This document shows, piece after piece, positions 36,477 through 48,389 of a stretch of DNA of 64,000 bases. Source of the DNA: Ectobius pallidus (Eukaryota; Arthropoda; Insecta; Blattodea; Ectobiidae); assembly GCA_964059195.1 (NCBI GenBank), contig CAXKWD010000009.1:86711432-86775431 (forward strand), read 5' to 3'. Within the stretch, counting starts at the first letter, position 1. Every line of letters begins with the position of its first letter. The notes under the pieces were generated by a model. That model saw only the letters and a program-made list of their open reading frames with translations. It searched no databases and had not been told where the DNA came from. Both the position numbers and the translations under genes were made by a program.

Positions 36477-38056
36477 TATATAATATCTTTACAAATACTC
36501 AGATATGTAAAGTATATATTTAATACTACCTTCAGATAACAGAGAAGTATTATAATTATAATAATAATATACATAATATATTTGGTCAGTAGGCCCACTA
36601 TGAATTCATGTTCTGAAGACAGGATAACTATACGAGATCCCTCATATTACGATACAAGCATAAGCCATGGTAATTGCTGCGGCAGTGTATTGATTGTAAA
36701 TGCACCATATTGAGCTTTTCTTACAATACGAATTTATTTATCTGACCAGTTTACTGACTATTACCAGTAAGTCTAATTCTTGAACATTTTGAGCTGGGTT
36801 TACTGGCTATCAAACAGATCTTACAGTTGTATATGTGCAAGTCATTGTTAATATATATATATATATTTCTTATTTATTATATTATTCAATAAATTGTAAT
36901 CACTGTTTGAAAATACTGTCTTAATTTCATAATGAATTTAATATATTCTTTCAATGGGTCTAGGCCCTTTTTCCTTCAGTACTTCCACAAGATTTACGAT
37001 CTTTAGAATCTATTTCTACACAAGAGACGCTCTGGACTCCTGTCTCATAGAAGCTACTTTTGCATATATAAAAGGACAGAGCTTGAGCAGAATGTGGGTT
37101 TTTGAGACTGACTAATCTTGGTACAACCTAATGCCTGAGTGCACCAACCTCGATATTCAGAATACGGTGATAAAGTTGCTTAGTTTACCATGGTAAAGTC
37201 ATACTTTTGTTGCACCATGCTTGGTTTCGACATTTACTGCTGTATTAATGTTTACCGGCCGTGAAGGAGCTGTAAAGTGACAAAAGGTGGTTTTCTTTCC
37301 AATTTGGAGATCAGCATAATGTATTATATTTTCGATATCTAGGCCAAAAGCTAATTGAACATAATATTAAGTAATGAGAGACAGGTGGGATCTATTTGAA
37401 GAATGAATGATGGTACATATCTTTGCAAATACTGTGCTGTAAGATCGTCTTTCTGTCTTACCTCAACCAAACCAAGTCCATCCAGTAGTAGGCGTCACCA
37501 ACTCATTTTCACGATTGGTACAGTATCTATGGTACTAATATTCCATTTTATCCTTATGAACATTTATTACTGAACAATAAGGCAACAAATAAATGAAATA
37601 TGGAAAACCAGTGGGCCTAGGCCCAATTTACAGTGAAGGGCTATAGCCTGTGTATCAGTATATAGGATATGTAATCAATTAACATACTTGCACATACACG
37701 AAAATAATTTTAACAGCCCTTTCATGGCTATGTACAAGACTTTGCACCTAAAATTTCCAATAGTCGAATGGGAATAGAGCGAGGATATAATGAACTCAGA
37801 ACAGAGATTCAGTTGTGTTGTTTTGTCTTGGCACGGTTACCTTGGATTGCACACGTGTGAGAATTATTCTTTAAAATAAATGTTATTTTATTTAAATGTA
37901 CTGACTGTTAAAGAGGATTACATTAATAAAAATAATGAACAGAAACGCTATAAACATTGCATCTTATTGCTCTCAAGACTTGACATCTGTGCCACCGTGA
38001 CTGGCAGACGAGGGGGGGGGGGGGGGGGAAGAGAGAGAGAGAGGGAGAGGGAGAGG

Positions 38057-38092
<36 letters not shown>

Positions 38093-38978
38093 CTAGTGGT
38101 CATGGAAGAAACTAACAACACAAACTGCTCCATGGGAATGGCTTCATAGTAGAGTAACCGTGATATATTTGAGAGTTTGGAAACCGCGGTATTGTAGCAA
38201 TGGTGAACAGGTTTTCTTAGAATACCCCGATATTACTTTCACCCCGATTATGAAACAGCTGAGAAAACCGGAGAATGGTGCACTCGGGGCATAAGCATGC
38301 GATGCATGTTTTTTTTAGTTTTTTTTTATGCTGTATCAAATGGAAACTAAAGCAAGATGATATAACCACCCTAGAGGAAGTTAGTCTTTTTTATAGACTA
38401 ACATACAAACAGGCAAATTGGACAGGTTATACATGTGTATAGTATGAGTGTGGGATGCCCCGCAGGTGTTACTAGAGAAGGAGGAATGAGAGGGGGGAAA
38501 GAGAGTGAGTGTAAGTATGAGCAAGAAGAGCCACAACTGACGGAGGCTACTTACCTCAATAAAGAGACTTCCTTCAAGATTCAATTTATCTAGGCACTGG
38601 TCGTTTATGCTGATCATTTTAATCTTATGAGAGAATGGTTATGAATGGAATTTCTCAGGAAGAACTAAATTTAAATAAATGAAATGCTGTTTTGCTCAAA
38701 TTTTTTCCTTACACCTAGGCTTTTGATGCTTTTTACATCATCTTCATGGAATCTTGATGGCTGATGTTTATATTTCAAAGAAGTGCACATAAAAAAGTTA
38801 AGCAAAACATGTTTTTGATTCATTTAAATTTGCTGATTGAGCCCAATGTCATCTTGGAAATGGATATTCACAGGAGAAGTTACACAATTGCCCGAGTACT
38901 ACAAACAACTAGTAAGCAGAATTCTAGTGTGGTTACAAGGAAGCAGATTCTATAACCTAAAAACATCAGCTTTCTTAC
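36477..38978. other. Intron sequence with microsatellites only
   Basis: (TA)n at about 36850-36868 and the G-run/(GA)n below; no gene or TE termini recognised. TTTACCATGGTAAA at 37186 is a short perfect palindrome. Confidence 0.45.
38012..38092 (+). repeat. Poly-G run followed by (GA)n/(GGGAGA)n microsatellite
   Basis: About 17 consecutive G then GA repeats; the Arg/Glu and Ser/Leu repeat frames over it are artefacts. Confidence 0.95.
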
Positions 38979-39236
38979 CTCTCTAGGTTCAGGTGGGGCA
39001 GGAGGCCTTCTTGTTTCGGAAGTTGTCTGTTGTGCGCTAGCAGAACTCCCTCTAGCTGCTCCAGATGTGAGCATCACATTGGCAACCACAAATTCAGTCA
39101 ATGTTACATCTGCAGTCCCTCCAGATTCCAGTGGTATAGGATGCTGACGGAAATGCTCCAACATATCAAATATTGTTGGGAACCACAAATGCTGCACCCT
39201 GCACTGACCCTGATCATTCAGAGTCATTCGAAGATG
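38979..39236 (-). CDS. Lnk: SH2B/Lnk adaptor, SH2 domain C-terminal half and Pro-rich tail
   Basis: An 86-codon exon (322-407), phase 0 at both ends, between a TTCCAG acceptor and a GTAAGA donor. It begins [19 protein letters not shown] and [20 protein letters not shown], which are the SH2 betaD strand, the QHLWF segment, the second helix and the BG loop typical of SH2B/APS proteins. The domain ends near residue 357. A low-complexity segment then runs [19 protein letters not shown] to [12 protein letters not shown], a Pro-rich tail that could bind SH3 domains (inference). The next coding exon lies 14.2 kb downstream. Confidence 0.94.
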
Positions 39237-41327
39237 CTGGAAAGTAATTAGAGACTTTACCATAACACTCAACTTCCAAAACAAAAACCATCACTGTTTA
39301 AAAATGTTTTTATTATTTAAAAAAAAAATATATATATATATATATAAGACTCAAAGGGGGGTTTTGTCTTCATTTTTACAGGCCATAAATCTCTAGGACA
39401 ATATATATAATTTACAGAGTAGTAGATTAAAGGTAACAGTAGATAACATTAAAATAAACATAAATGCCTATTTTAAGTTTTGTCCATGTTTAGAGAGACT
39501 ATTCCATTCATATGCCACACGTTTGATACTACTTTCTTGGATATAGACCAATTACGATTGTTTATCTTATAATATGCTTCCTCAGGCCACAAGGAGGCAG
39601 TTTTCTCTGATAAAATGTCAGCTCGCTACTGGACATGTAAGGTATCAATGTTCTGCGATTAATATGCCACATGCTGCCAGTGAACAGAATGGAAACACAT
39701 TATTCTAAATAACATAACTTGTTTAGAAATTGGAATAATGTAAATGTGTATTAATTAAAAACATAATCTTGATTCGGTGCAAGCCAGTTCGTGTACTTTC
39801 ATAGAGTTCTGATGCTGACACACTCCACCTTGTGGTAATGCAATATTTGTAGCATTGGGAACTCGAATCGGTGCATGAACTGTTCATTCATTTAGTATGC
39901 AGTGATCTCAAAGCGGGAAGAATATTGACAAAAAAGTAAGAAAATAATTATTATTTACAAAATCTGGTAACATTTTATTCATGGAATAGCCTTAATAAAT
40001 CCTAGATTATGAGTTTCATCAGATAAATATCAATAAACTCGTAATCTCTCGTGGGATTACCTATGATAATTAGATTATCAGACTCTGCAGAATTGCAATA
40101 CCGCACTCCCAGATCACCGGTGAGGAGGCAATGACTATGTCACTCATAAAAATTAAACACTATGTGACAGGAGACCTTGCCTTGATGTTGCCAAGCTGCA
40201 TGAAATATGTGGTTCACATAATAAGCTTTATTTTCAACCCTTTCATTGCTACACCAGGTATATGCATCAGTGCACATCACTGCTGGCCATGCTATTGATG
40301 CATACACACAGTATAACACATCACTTTACATGCTTATAGACAAAAAAAATTATCTTTGAGAGCGATTCAAAGTGTGTCTGCATATAATGTCATCTGTTAT
40401 CTACATCCTGACACCCATTCCCTGTTCTCTGCTTTGAGATGCCATCTGTAGCTAAATATTTCATCCAATGTATTCCACCATCCAATGAAATGCGCTTTAG
40501 CGCTGATGTGTTGTGATGACATGTGGGCATCCTCAGGGTTGCGTAAATCAATCTAATCTTCAAGAAATATGTGATGTACTCTTGTTTCAGAGGAAAAAGA
40601 CAATTATTTGCCATTGTTTTCCATTTATGATTAAAAAAGAAATCTGCAAATTAATTTAGCACCACCAGTTTGCACAGTGAATAATGTGTTAGCAGTGAAA
40701 GGGTTAATTTGCACAAGAACTACCAACTTTATTGAAAAACCAAAAAGAGAAAATTTATTCCTTTAAGTAAACCACAGGTAAAGTTTAGGAATTAAATTTT
40801 TTTCCCCTAAAAAAAGAACTTCCCTGGGTCAAAAATGGTAACGGCATTCGATTCTTTTTGTTTGTTTCTACTGAAAGAACAAATTATTAAAATCGGCACA
40901 GTAATACAACTTCCATTTCGTATTCTGCCATTTGAAACACTAAAATCTCAGTCTATACACCATCCAATGCAGTAGATGTAAACAAAACCATGTGATTACA
41001 GGAGCTTTTTCCTTATTTCCCACTTGCTGTGATTGGCTTTTGAACATTTCACAACTTCCACCATTTCAGGTTGCATTCTCCGCGTACTAAAATAATTATC
41101 TGTTAATTTTAGAAAATGTATTTTAATTCTATGTTAAGGAATTGTCATAACAGCACTTACAACATGCAATCCAGAGGCCAATCATAGGCAGCACAAAACA
41201 TATAAAAGGAGGGAAATACACCACCAGCTCAGTTTTCTACAAACCAACCCAGAAAAAGGTCACAATATGACCAAAATGTCTGTTTTAAAATCCAAGATGC
41301 AGTGCTACCCGGAGATCAAAGATATTA
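39237..41327. other. Intron sequence, nothing recognised except (TA)n
   Basis: (TA)n at about 39328-39346. No coding or inverted-repeat structure found. Confidence 0.45.
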
Positions 41328-41834
41328 CCGTATTGGCCCGAATATAAGACGATGTTTTTTCCCTGAAAATGTGCCTTTAAAAACTATACTCGTCTTATAC
41401 GTTCAGCCTAAGACTCAATAACTCTCCATTCATGAATGCAGCTGTGCACATGTGTAGCGGGTATCCCCACGCAAATGACATGCGTCCAACCCAAGGTCAA
41501 ATTCACCAAACTTTACCAAACTTAATTATTCCCGAATTCGTGCTTCTGCTTGTACTGCACCAGGACCTTCTGATCCTGACTGCACTGTAACTTGCTTGGC
41601 GTCTCTATTCTCTACGTGTAAAGCTTTTGTTTGACCACCAGTCAGGGCAGGCCATGTGGAAAAGAAAGCATCTTCATTGTCTCAATGCGTAAATAAAGGT
41701 GAGAGAAGAAGTTACGACATAAACTTCAAAATTCTGTTTTAAGTGAAGCAAAGTGTACTAATAAGCTATTTTATTAATTTTTTCGTAACTACCCTTCAAA
41801 AATTCAGGGTCGTCTTATTTTCGGGCCAATACGG
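41328..41834. mobile_element. TIR element family C, copy at 41.3 kb
   Basis: Ends CCGTATTGGCCCGAATATAA and the complement TTATTTTCGGGCCAATACGG, flanked by TA (41326-41327, 41835-41836). About 507 bp, no transposase. The start resembles 16573 and 7012 (C-N-GTATT ... TAAGAC/G). Confidence 0.85.
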
Positions 41835-42038
41835 TATATTACATTCTCTTTTAATAACCATGTTTCACAGGACTAGGTTACAACTGGTTCTACTAATACA
41901 TGCAAAATACTGTGTACTCTATTTTCAATAAATTATTTCTAATAAACAAAATAAAAATTCTAATAAACAAAATAAAAATGCTCAAGGCAGATAATGAAGA
42001 GGAATAACTATTATTTTGAGATCAGAAGAGGCACTAAC

Positions 42039-42235
42039 CTTTGCTCTTCCTTGGAAATTGAATGTGAGGACAAATTCTCCCTTTCTGGTCTCACTTTGTC
42101 TTACGAGGAACACACCGTGCCCTGTAGCTCCTTCATGCAGAACGAGTTGAGCAGCATCCGACCGGGGTAACGTCCCATGGAACCATGGGTACTCACGCAA
42201 TGAAGTTGACAGATCACACTCAGGCTCTGTAACAG
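42039..42235 (-). CDS. Lnk: SH2B/Lnk adaptor, SH2 domain N-terminal half
   Basis: A 197-nt exon after a TTCACAG acceptor: two bases completing Ala256, then 65 codons, ending phase 0 at a GTTAGT donor. It encodes [20 protein letters not shown], then [20 protein letters not shown] and [18 protein letters not shown] (257-321). YPWFHG is the SH2 start. FLVRQS carries the phosphotyrosine-binding betaB5 Arg (residue 301, codon 42099-42101), and the KGEFVLTF strand follows. All key residues are present, so phosphotyrosine binding is expected to be intact. In this family the SH2 domain docks on activated JAK2, insulin receptor or Kit-type kinases; in flies Lnk acts in insulin signalling. An ATG just upstream (42243) lies in the intron and is not a start. 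Confidence 0.95.
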
Positions 42236-42385
42236 CTGTGAACAAGGATCCAGGGGACCGTTAAAATATCTGAGGTCGAATGGAATAAAGCATTTTAATT
42301 ATATTCCATACAGAAAAATTTTGTAAGAATCAAATCAGGATTTTTAGCTTAGTATGTTGTATTATGATGATGATGATAATAATAA

Positions 42386-43740
42386 TCTATATTAATAAAA
42401 ATGAATTCCCAAAATGTATGACGGAGCATCACTTGAGAACGGCTCGACCGATTTGGCTGATTCTTTTTTTATTGTGTTCGTAATTATCAGGACAAGGTTT
42501 GTATGAAAGAAAATTTTTGGAAAATCCATGGAAAAAGTCGGAAATGTGAAATGAGGCAAAGTTAGAGAGTTCTGCTGTCAATTGTTTACATAAAAAAAGA
42601 TAAAAAAAATTGAAGTGTGACAAAAGAAGTGTGACATATTCACAGTTTGAGAGTTCCGCTTTCATATGTTTTCATAACAAAACAAACAAACAAAAAAAGA
42701 AGTGTGAGTCTTGCAACCAAGCCAAATCGAAAGTGTTTATGTATGTATGTGGGTAAGTATGTTCCCTATACAAATCTACATTTGTTGACCGATTTGCACA
42801 AAATTTTGAACACATATCCAGTTAAGCCCGGGAAGTAACGCGGTGAACACTAAAATTCAAACAAACCACTCCTTCCCTTGAAAATTTATACAATTTCTGA
42901 AAATATTATACTGAAAAATGAAATGCAATTCAGTTATCATGACAACAGTGTATTGTTTACAGTGTTCATATAGGGCTTTGGGAACTACATAATACTGGGC
43001 TTTAACAAATTCTGATGCTATCGATATAATTAATACATTTGTGAAAATAATTCTTGAAGAATGAAATCCAAGAAAATAAAGCACAATGTGAAGTAGTCAC
43101 ATAACTTTCTCTGCCCTCGACATGGAAAATATAATTTTCTCCCTTCACACTTTGAAGTAGAATAAGCGGTCGTATTGCGGGGACAGCTTAAGTGTGTGCC
43201 AGTGAGTATGCTAGATCAGAAGTCGGTAAAAAATCCTATCCACTGATACGTCACTCATAGCTGTAGGATGTTTATCATAGGCCCTAAACATCTACAAGAA
43301 GACAAAATAGGGTGGAACATTTTCAGACCTATGCTCACAGTATATTATGTCCCAGGTTTTGGGGCAGGAAAGTATGAATGTGATACTGATTTTTTTTTTT
43401 TTATAAAATTTAATTTCAGCTCCGAAACGGTTGTATGGTAACATGAGAGTGAGAAATAAAAATTTCCATAAAGACAATACAATCTTATGTAATCGGAATT
43501 TATGTTTCTTCTTATTTCAACCCCTCCCATGGTGTGTAATGCAACATTCGACATCCCCTGTGAGCCATAGCGTTTTATGAGGGAATAGTTTGAGTGTGAT
43601 AAATCTTTCTTCCTCATTTCAAGTTCTATGTAGGCCTCCATATTATACAAGGCCCTAGAGTTTGAAAATCGAAAGTCCTTCATAAGTTAATTTGAAATTG
43701 CAAAATAAAAACCCGGGCGACGCCGGGCCTTTTAAGCTAG
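42386..43740 (+). mobile_element. Complete non-autonomous Helitron (1355 bp)
   Basis: Starts TCTATATTAATAAAAATGAA directly after a host A and ends with a GC hairpin (CCCGGGCGACGCCGGGC), a short spacer and CTAG followed by host T. That is the TC...hairpin...CTRR structure and A/T insertion point of Helitrons. There is no terminal inverted repeat or target duplication, as expected. No Rep/helicase coding; the minus-strand frames at 42429, 42857 and 43345 are incidental. The interior shares CCTTCCCTTGAAAA-type text with 884-925. In the 5.4 kb intron upstream of the SH2 exon. Confidence 0.9.
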
Positions 43741-43836
43741 TAATAATAATAAAAACAACAGTAATAATACCACTATGAGATACGGATTATTCCATTCAAG
43801 TTCCCTAGAACTTGCCAGTCCCTATTACCTACTACA

Positions 43837-44331
43837 TTATTGAATAACACCGAAATATTTTACCTGTGTATAGATGGGACATAGAGAAGTAACTTTTATT
43901 AAGAGATTTTTGCTCTATGGATTCAATTTTTCCTGTTATAGCATAAAATCTCCCAGGGCATGGCTGCCATGTAAAACAAAGGAACTTCGTTGTTAATAAT
44001 GGAGTTATGAATAAAAGAACTAATGCAGTGATGGCCAGTCATGTGATTAGTCTGTAAATTTTGCAGATTATGAAAACTCTAAATTATGATATAGCTGTTG
44101 ATGAATGATTAGGAATCAGGTTATTATCGGTCACTAAGAAGGCATGAAGTCAATTTAAGGAAAATTTTAACCCTATTTGGCTTAATTATTGACTTATGAG
44201 CACCAAACTGTAATGACTTTAATGTCCTGTAGCAAACACATTTTACGGCATAGAGCAAAAATCTTCTAATAAAAGTTGCTTGTCTATGTCCCCTCTATAC
44301 ACAGGTAAAATATTTCGGTGTTATTCATTAA
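43837..44331. mobile_element. About 495-bp TIR element with about 80-bp arms
   Basis: Left arm GAATAACACCGAAATATTTT then ACCTGTGTATAGATGGGACA ... TTTTTGCTCTATGG. The right arm 44241-44326 is its near-complete complement (CATAGAGCAAAAATCTTC ... GGTGTTATTC). Non-coding; target duplication not clear. Confidence 0.8.
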
Positions 44332-46600
44332 CACTCTGTATATCATCCTAGATATCACTTCTACAGTGTAGGAAGCAAGCATCTAAACCCAATGGTAATT
44401 TGACAGAGTTTGAAGTTTAGCCTTGACCTATAAGTATAACAGACCTGCTCATTTCTCATACCTGCATACTTGAATAACTGCACCAAGTAAGCTTACTACC
44501 AATCAGCTGGTGATGTCTATAGAGCACTGGTATAGACATGTTAATTCAAAATGAAAATCAGGCTTCATGGTTCTAATTAATATTAAAATACTGACACTAG
44601 TCACAGTATATTATAATTTATATATCATGATTATTATATATATTAATAAATTTTAATTTTACTTGTAAAATGGAAGTATATTAAATTAGGATTCAATAAA
44701 AGACCGATTTCATATTGATAACTAGGCCTACTTTTCAGGCATGTAAATGCAGCATTGATGAATATAGCTTTAAACACTGTAAATGAATAAGTAAGTTTAA
44801 TAGTCATATTTTAAACAACAATAGCTACTTAGCAACTTGACATAAAACTAACATTACCTTCATTAGAAGAATAGCAGTTTAAATGCTTTGCATTTCATGT
44901 TATCAGCACAATAGTTCTATGTGTAGATTCAATTATAACACGATACCATTCTACACAATTTAGTCTAACCACTGTGTTACAACCTTAATATCACTCTTCT
45001 TACCACAAATTCAAATATAGGTATATCTTTTCTGTACATAACATAACTTTGACTTCGTTGCTTCACCATTGCCATAAATTTTTTTTTATTGCTTTTCAGT
45101 CTATAATTTCCATGCTTCAGTGAAAATATTTATCTAGTTTTAGAGGCAAGAGCACCTGACAGAATTTATTCTATTTGTAGCAATTGCTCGTCATCAACAG
45201 CTGTTCCATTATTGACAATGTTGTTTGTATCATATACTACTCATGTGTATTACAGTATTCTACCTTGATAAATCTGTCATGTTTGTCCTGATTTCCACCG
45301 TTTAATATATTCAAGAATAAAACTAAATTGTTTTCAGTGGATCACGTGTATTTGTCCTTTCTACAATCTTCACGACTTTTCGGTCTTATCCTTCACACCT
45401 TCCCCAGGTGACTGTTTATATCATGCCAAGAAGAGTATATTCTCAATTGTCCGTGTCATAACATCTGCTTCCGTTTTTAGTGGAATGCGCACACATAGAA
45501 TTAAATAAAAAAGTGGCAAAACTGCCAGGGGAACTGTTCGAACAAGGTACCTGTAATGAACAAAGGCCTCCACACATCTCCTGCAGACGCTGAATCTGAT
45601 ATCAAAAGAGTGATGGAAGATGACGGAGATTCTTAAATGTGTATTATTAATATATATATGTATATATGTATGTATTGGAGATACATATTTGTGTGTAATG
45701 TATATATATATACCGTAGTATATATATATATATATGTCGTACAGTATATATATATATATACATATATCGTTATAGCTCTTGAATTAGAAAATAAATGTGT
45801 AATTTTCTTGAGAAATCTCAAAATTTACCCAACAATTTCAAATTGTTGTAACTTTTGTTTTGTTGAAGATAAATTAAATATCTATATACATATGCAAAGG
45901 AAATTTAATGCTCTATAACTCTTTTCCTGACAATTTTGCTGCAAAATGAAAGGCTGAGAAGTTAGAAAGACAAATTTAACGAAAAACACGAGGTAAAAAT
46001 TAGTTTTTGGAAAATTAGTGATATCCAGCAGCCTACATATCGAAAACAATTACAGATACGACAAAAAGGTATATGAACAAACTTGTAGAGAATTATGTCA
46101 TCTTTAATTTGGAATATGAAAAGTTTTTCCCTATGATGCATTGTTTTCAAGTTATAAGCAAAAAACAAAAAATGGGCCCTTTCCACCCCCTCCCCCCATG
46201 AAGCGTAAGGGGTAGGGGCGGGGACTTTTAGTATGTTTACCTCCTAACTACCCCCAACACATTCCTGAAAAATAAAAATTCTCCCCCTCTCCATGTCCTC
46301 TACAATCCATTCGTTGACTGGACTATTCGGCTAGTTTCTAAGATGAGATTTAACAGTCTTACATTTACATTTTCTGGGACATTACAAGATGCTTAATCAT
46401 CTTAAATTAATCCCTGGCTAGTAAGTTTTTACCAATATATTTTTATCTTTCAGTTTAACTTCTTCCTATTAATAATTCATTTAATACCATAATGTTAGAT
46501 ACTAATCAGCAAATTCGTAAAACTTTACCTACACAATTCATGCACTTTTTATGCTAGTTTTGTAAACTAAAATACAATGTGTGATTTATGTGAGAATAAA
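44332..46600. other. Intron sequence; large (TA)n tract
   Basis: 45645-45770 is dominated by TATATA runs with symmetric interruptions (GTATATATATATACCG ... ). Otherwise nothing recognised. Confidence 0.5.
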
Positions 46601-46617
46601 CTACTACAAAAACTGTT

Positions 46618-46690
46618 ACTTGAAACGTGCAGTACAACTTGAATATTTGTTGGAAGTTATGCTAACTTTGCTACACTTCATATCATTGAA
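46618..46690 (-). repeat. Dispersed repeat, inverted partner of 50110-50173
   Basis: Complement of CCATAACTTCCAACAAATAT / TCAAGTTGTACTGCACGTTT found at 50132. About 60 bp with few mismatches, possibly parts of one SINE family. Confidence 0.7.
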
Positions 46691-46877
46691 ACTGAAGCTC
46701 TTAATCTCAATGACTGCACACTGAGCCCTAAGTGGGGGAAGTCTGTTTACCGACGAAAGTTGCTTTAACTTCTCTAACATCTGACAGATGACAAATAAAG
46801 TCTGATCAGTGTCAGTTTCCTTTAAAAATGGGTACAACGCCAACTAACTCTTATACAGTACGGTAGCCCAATAAATT

Positions 46878-47134
46878 CCGGGGTGCGCGGGCAAAGAGAG
46901 TTAAGTCCACTTTCTTGTTACTGAGAATTGGAGTCACTTAACACACTATACCAGCCCAACATAGCTTTAGAGATGGATAAACCCATGAGGCACACATCCA
47001 TAACTACTGTACAATTTTTAATATGACTTACTGGACTTAACACAAATGTAGAGAACATTTTTATCTATAACTCTATGGACATATCTCAATTTTTTAGGAT
47101 GGTGGACTTAACTCTCTTTGCCCGCGCACCCCGG
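46878..47134 (-). mobile_element. MITE family B, copy 2
   Basis: Ends CCGGGGTGCGCGGGCAAAGA and TCTTTGCCCGCGCACCCCGG, flanked by AATT (46874-46877, 47135-47138). The interior is the complement of 6272-6512 with a short extra segment, so the two copies lie in opposite orientation about 40 kb apart. Confidence 0.9.
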
Positions 47135-47668
47135 AATTGTTATCCCACTCCCAGCAGGTAGGGCTTAGAGATCTATGGTTATAAAATTGCTGTGATATTT
47201 GGGAAAAATTCTAAAGCTACTCCTATTGTCACAATTCACAATGGAAGCATGGCTTTTGACTGACAACATAACTTTACTTATAGTTTGTGAAATAGGTTTC
47301 ACAAAATAGTAAATGGAAGTAATATTCCATAATTTAGAGGAATTAAAATTTTACATATATGAATTATACTGGTAAATATGGTAATTAAAAAAAATATACT
47401 CATATTTTTAAGCAAGAAGCAGATAATTCAAATTTATTTCCCTCTTAAGGACATTAATATTTATGTACTTAAAGGGGAAATAAACTTACAATTTCCTTGC
47501 TAGATGCAGTAATATTATTTATGACTTCAAATTTAATGCACATGTGGTATGCTATAATTCTTTTCATATCCCATAGTTATCAAGATGAGCTAGTACTAGG
47601 ATCATGCCTTCAAACCTTCCAATACTGAAGGAAAGATTAAGGCTTTGATGCTGGTCTTTTACACCAAC

Positions 47669-47913
47669 CTTGTTCCAGCTCCGGATGAGAAGTGCAAAGC
47701 TCAAAGTTGCTATTACTCGATAACCTGAGCCCTGGTGTATCACTGCCAGCTCTGGAACCTGCTGCAGCCTGCAGTCTCGGTGGCAGCTCAGGAGGATGTT
47801 CCAGATTCCCCACTGCCCCAGCTTCTGGACCACCTTCTCCTACAGGCTTATTTCCGCCTCTCTCCACAAGTCCTCTCAGCCTGTCCCCTTCACTGGCACC
47901 TCCCAGCAAGCTT
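47669..47913 (-). CDS. Lnk: SH2B/Lnk adaptor, Gly/Pro/Ser linker exon between PH and SH2
   Basis: A 245-nt exon: one base finishing Arg174, 81 codons, and one base starting Ala256. It encodes a low-complexity hydrophilic linker beginning SLLGGASEGDRLRGL, with EHPPELPPRLQAA in the middle and ending SNFELCTSHPELEQ. PH and SH2 domains in SH2B proteins are joined by such variable Pro/Ser-rich linkers, so sequence alone would not identify it. The assignment rests on strand, position and exact phase compatibility with both neighbours. The donor is GTTGGT, weaker than the GTAAGT-like donors of other exons. A nearby GTGTAA would leave the wrong phase. Overlapping plus-strand frames are shadows. Confidence 0.82.
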
Positions 47914-48006
47914 CTGAATAGAACACAGTAAAAAAAGTGATGTAAAACATCTAACTTCCTCTGCCAAAATAAAAAAAATTGCCTCTTATTACAATATATC
48001 TATGAC

Positions 48007-48381
48007 CATGGGCGTATTTAACTACTTAAGCGCAGAGAAAAATATTTTCCACATGAATGTACCACAAAGTATATTGTAACTGAAATAGTAGGATAATAAT
48101 AAAAATATTAATAATAATAATATATAATAATAAATAAATAAACAAGTGCGTAATGTTGTCAATGTTATTCATTTCTATTTCATTGTGCGTTACATTAGTT
48201 TACTATTTTGAAGAGTTATGAATAAAACGTTTAATATAGTTGAAAAAACAGAAACAGGTGTAACAGTAACAGTTACAGTAAAAACAGTAACAGTAAAAAA
48301 CAGTGACAGCTTAAAAGTCGCCCCTTCAAATCTGCCGCCCTAGGCAGCTGCCTAGTCTGCCTAGGCTTAAATACGGCCTTG
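48007..48381. mobile_element. 375-bp hAT MITE
   Basis: Ends CATGGGCGTATTTAACTAC and the complement of CAAGGCCGTATTTAAGCCTA, with a perfect 8-bp target duplication TCTATGAC at 47999-48006 and 48382-48389. The interior contains AACAGTAACAGTAAAAACAG repeats and CTAGGCAGCTGCCTAG palindromes. Confidence 0.9.
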
Positions 48382-48389
48382 TCTATGAC

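Noticed and set aside
37880..38149. Frame with Gly and Arg-Glu repeats (and its Ser-Leu shadow)
   Set aside because: Produced entirely by the poly-G and GA microsatellite.
38880..39284. 134-residue minus frame taken as a whole
   Set aside because: Only 38979-39236 is exon; both ends of the frame run into introns past good splice sites.
43345..43683. 112-residue minus frame in the Helitron
   Set aside because: Lies in non-coding Helitron interior; no Rep or helicase motif.
45645..45770. TA-rich symmetric tract as a matrix-attachment or origin element
   Set aside because: Explained by simple (TA)n repeats; no other signature.
47692..47931. Plus-strand Pro/Ser-rich frames over 47.7-47.9 kb
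   Set aside because: Antisense shadows of the SH2B linker exon, which is supported by phase on both sides.
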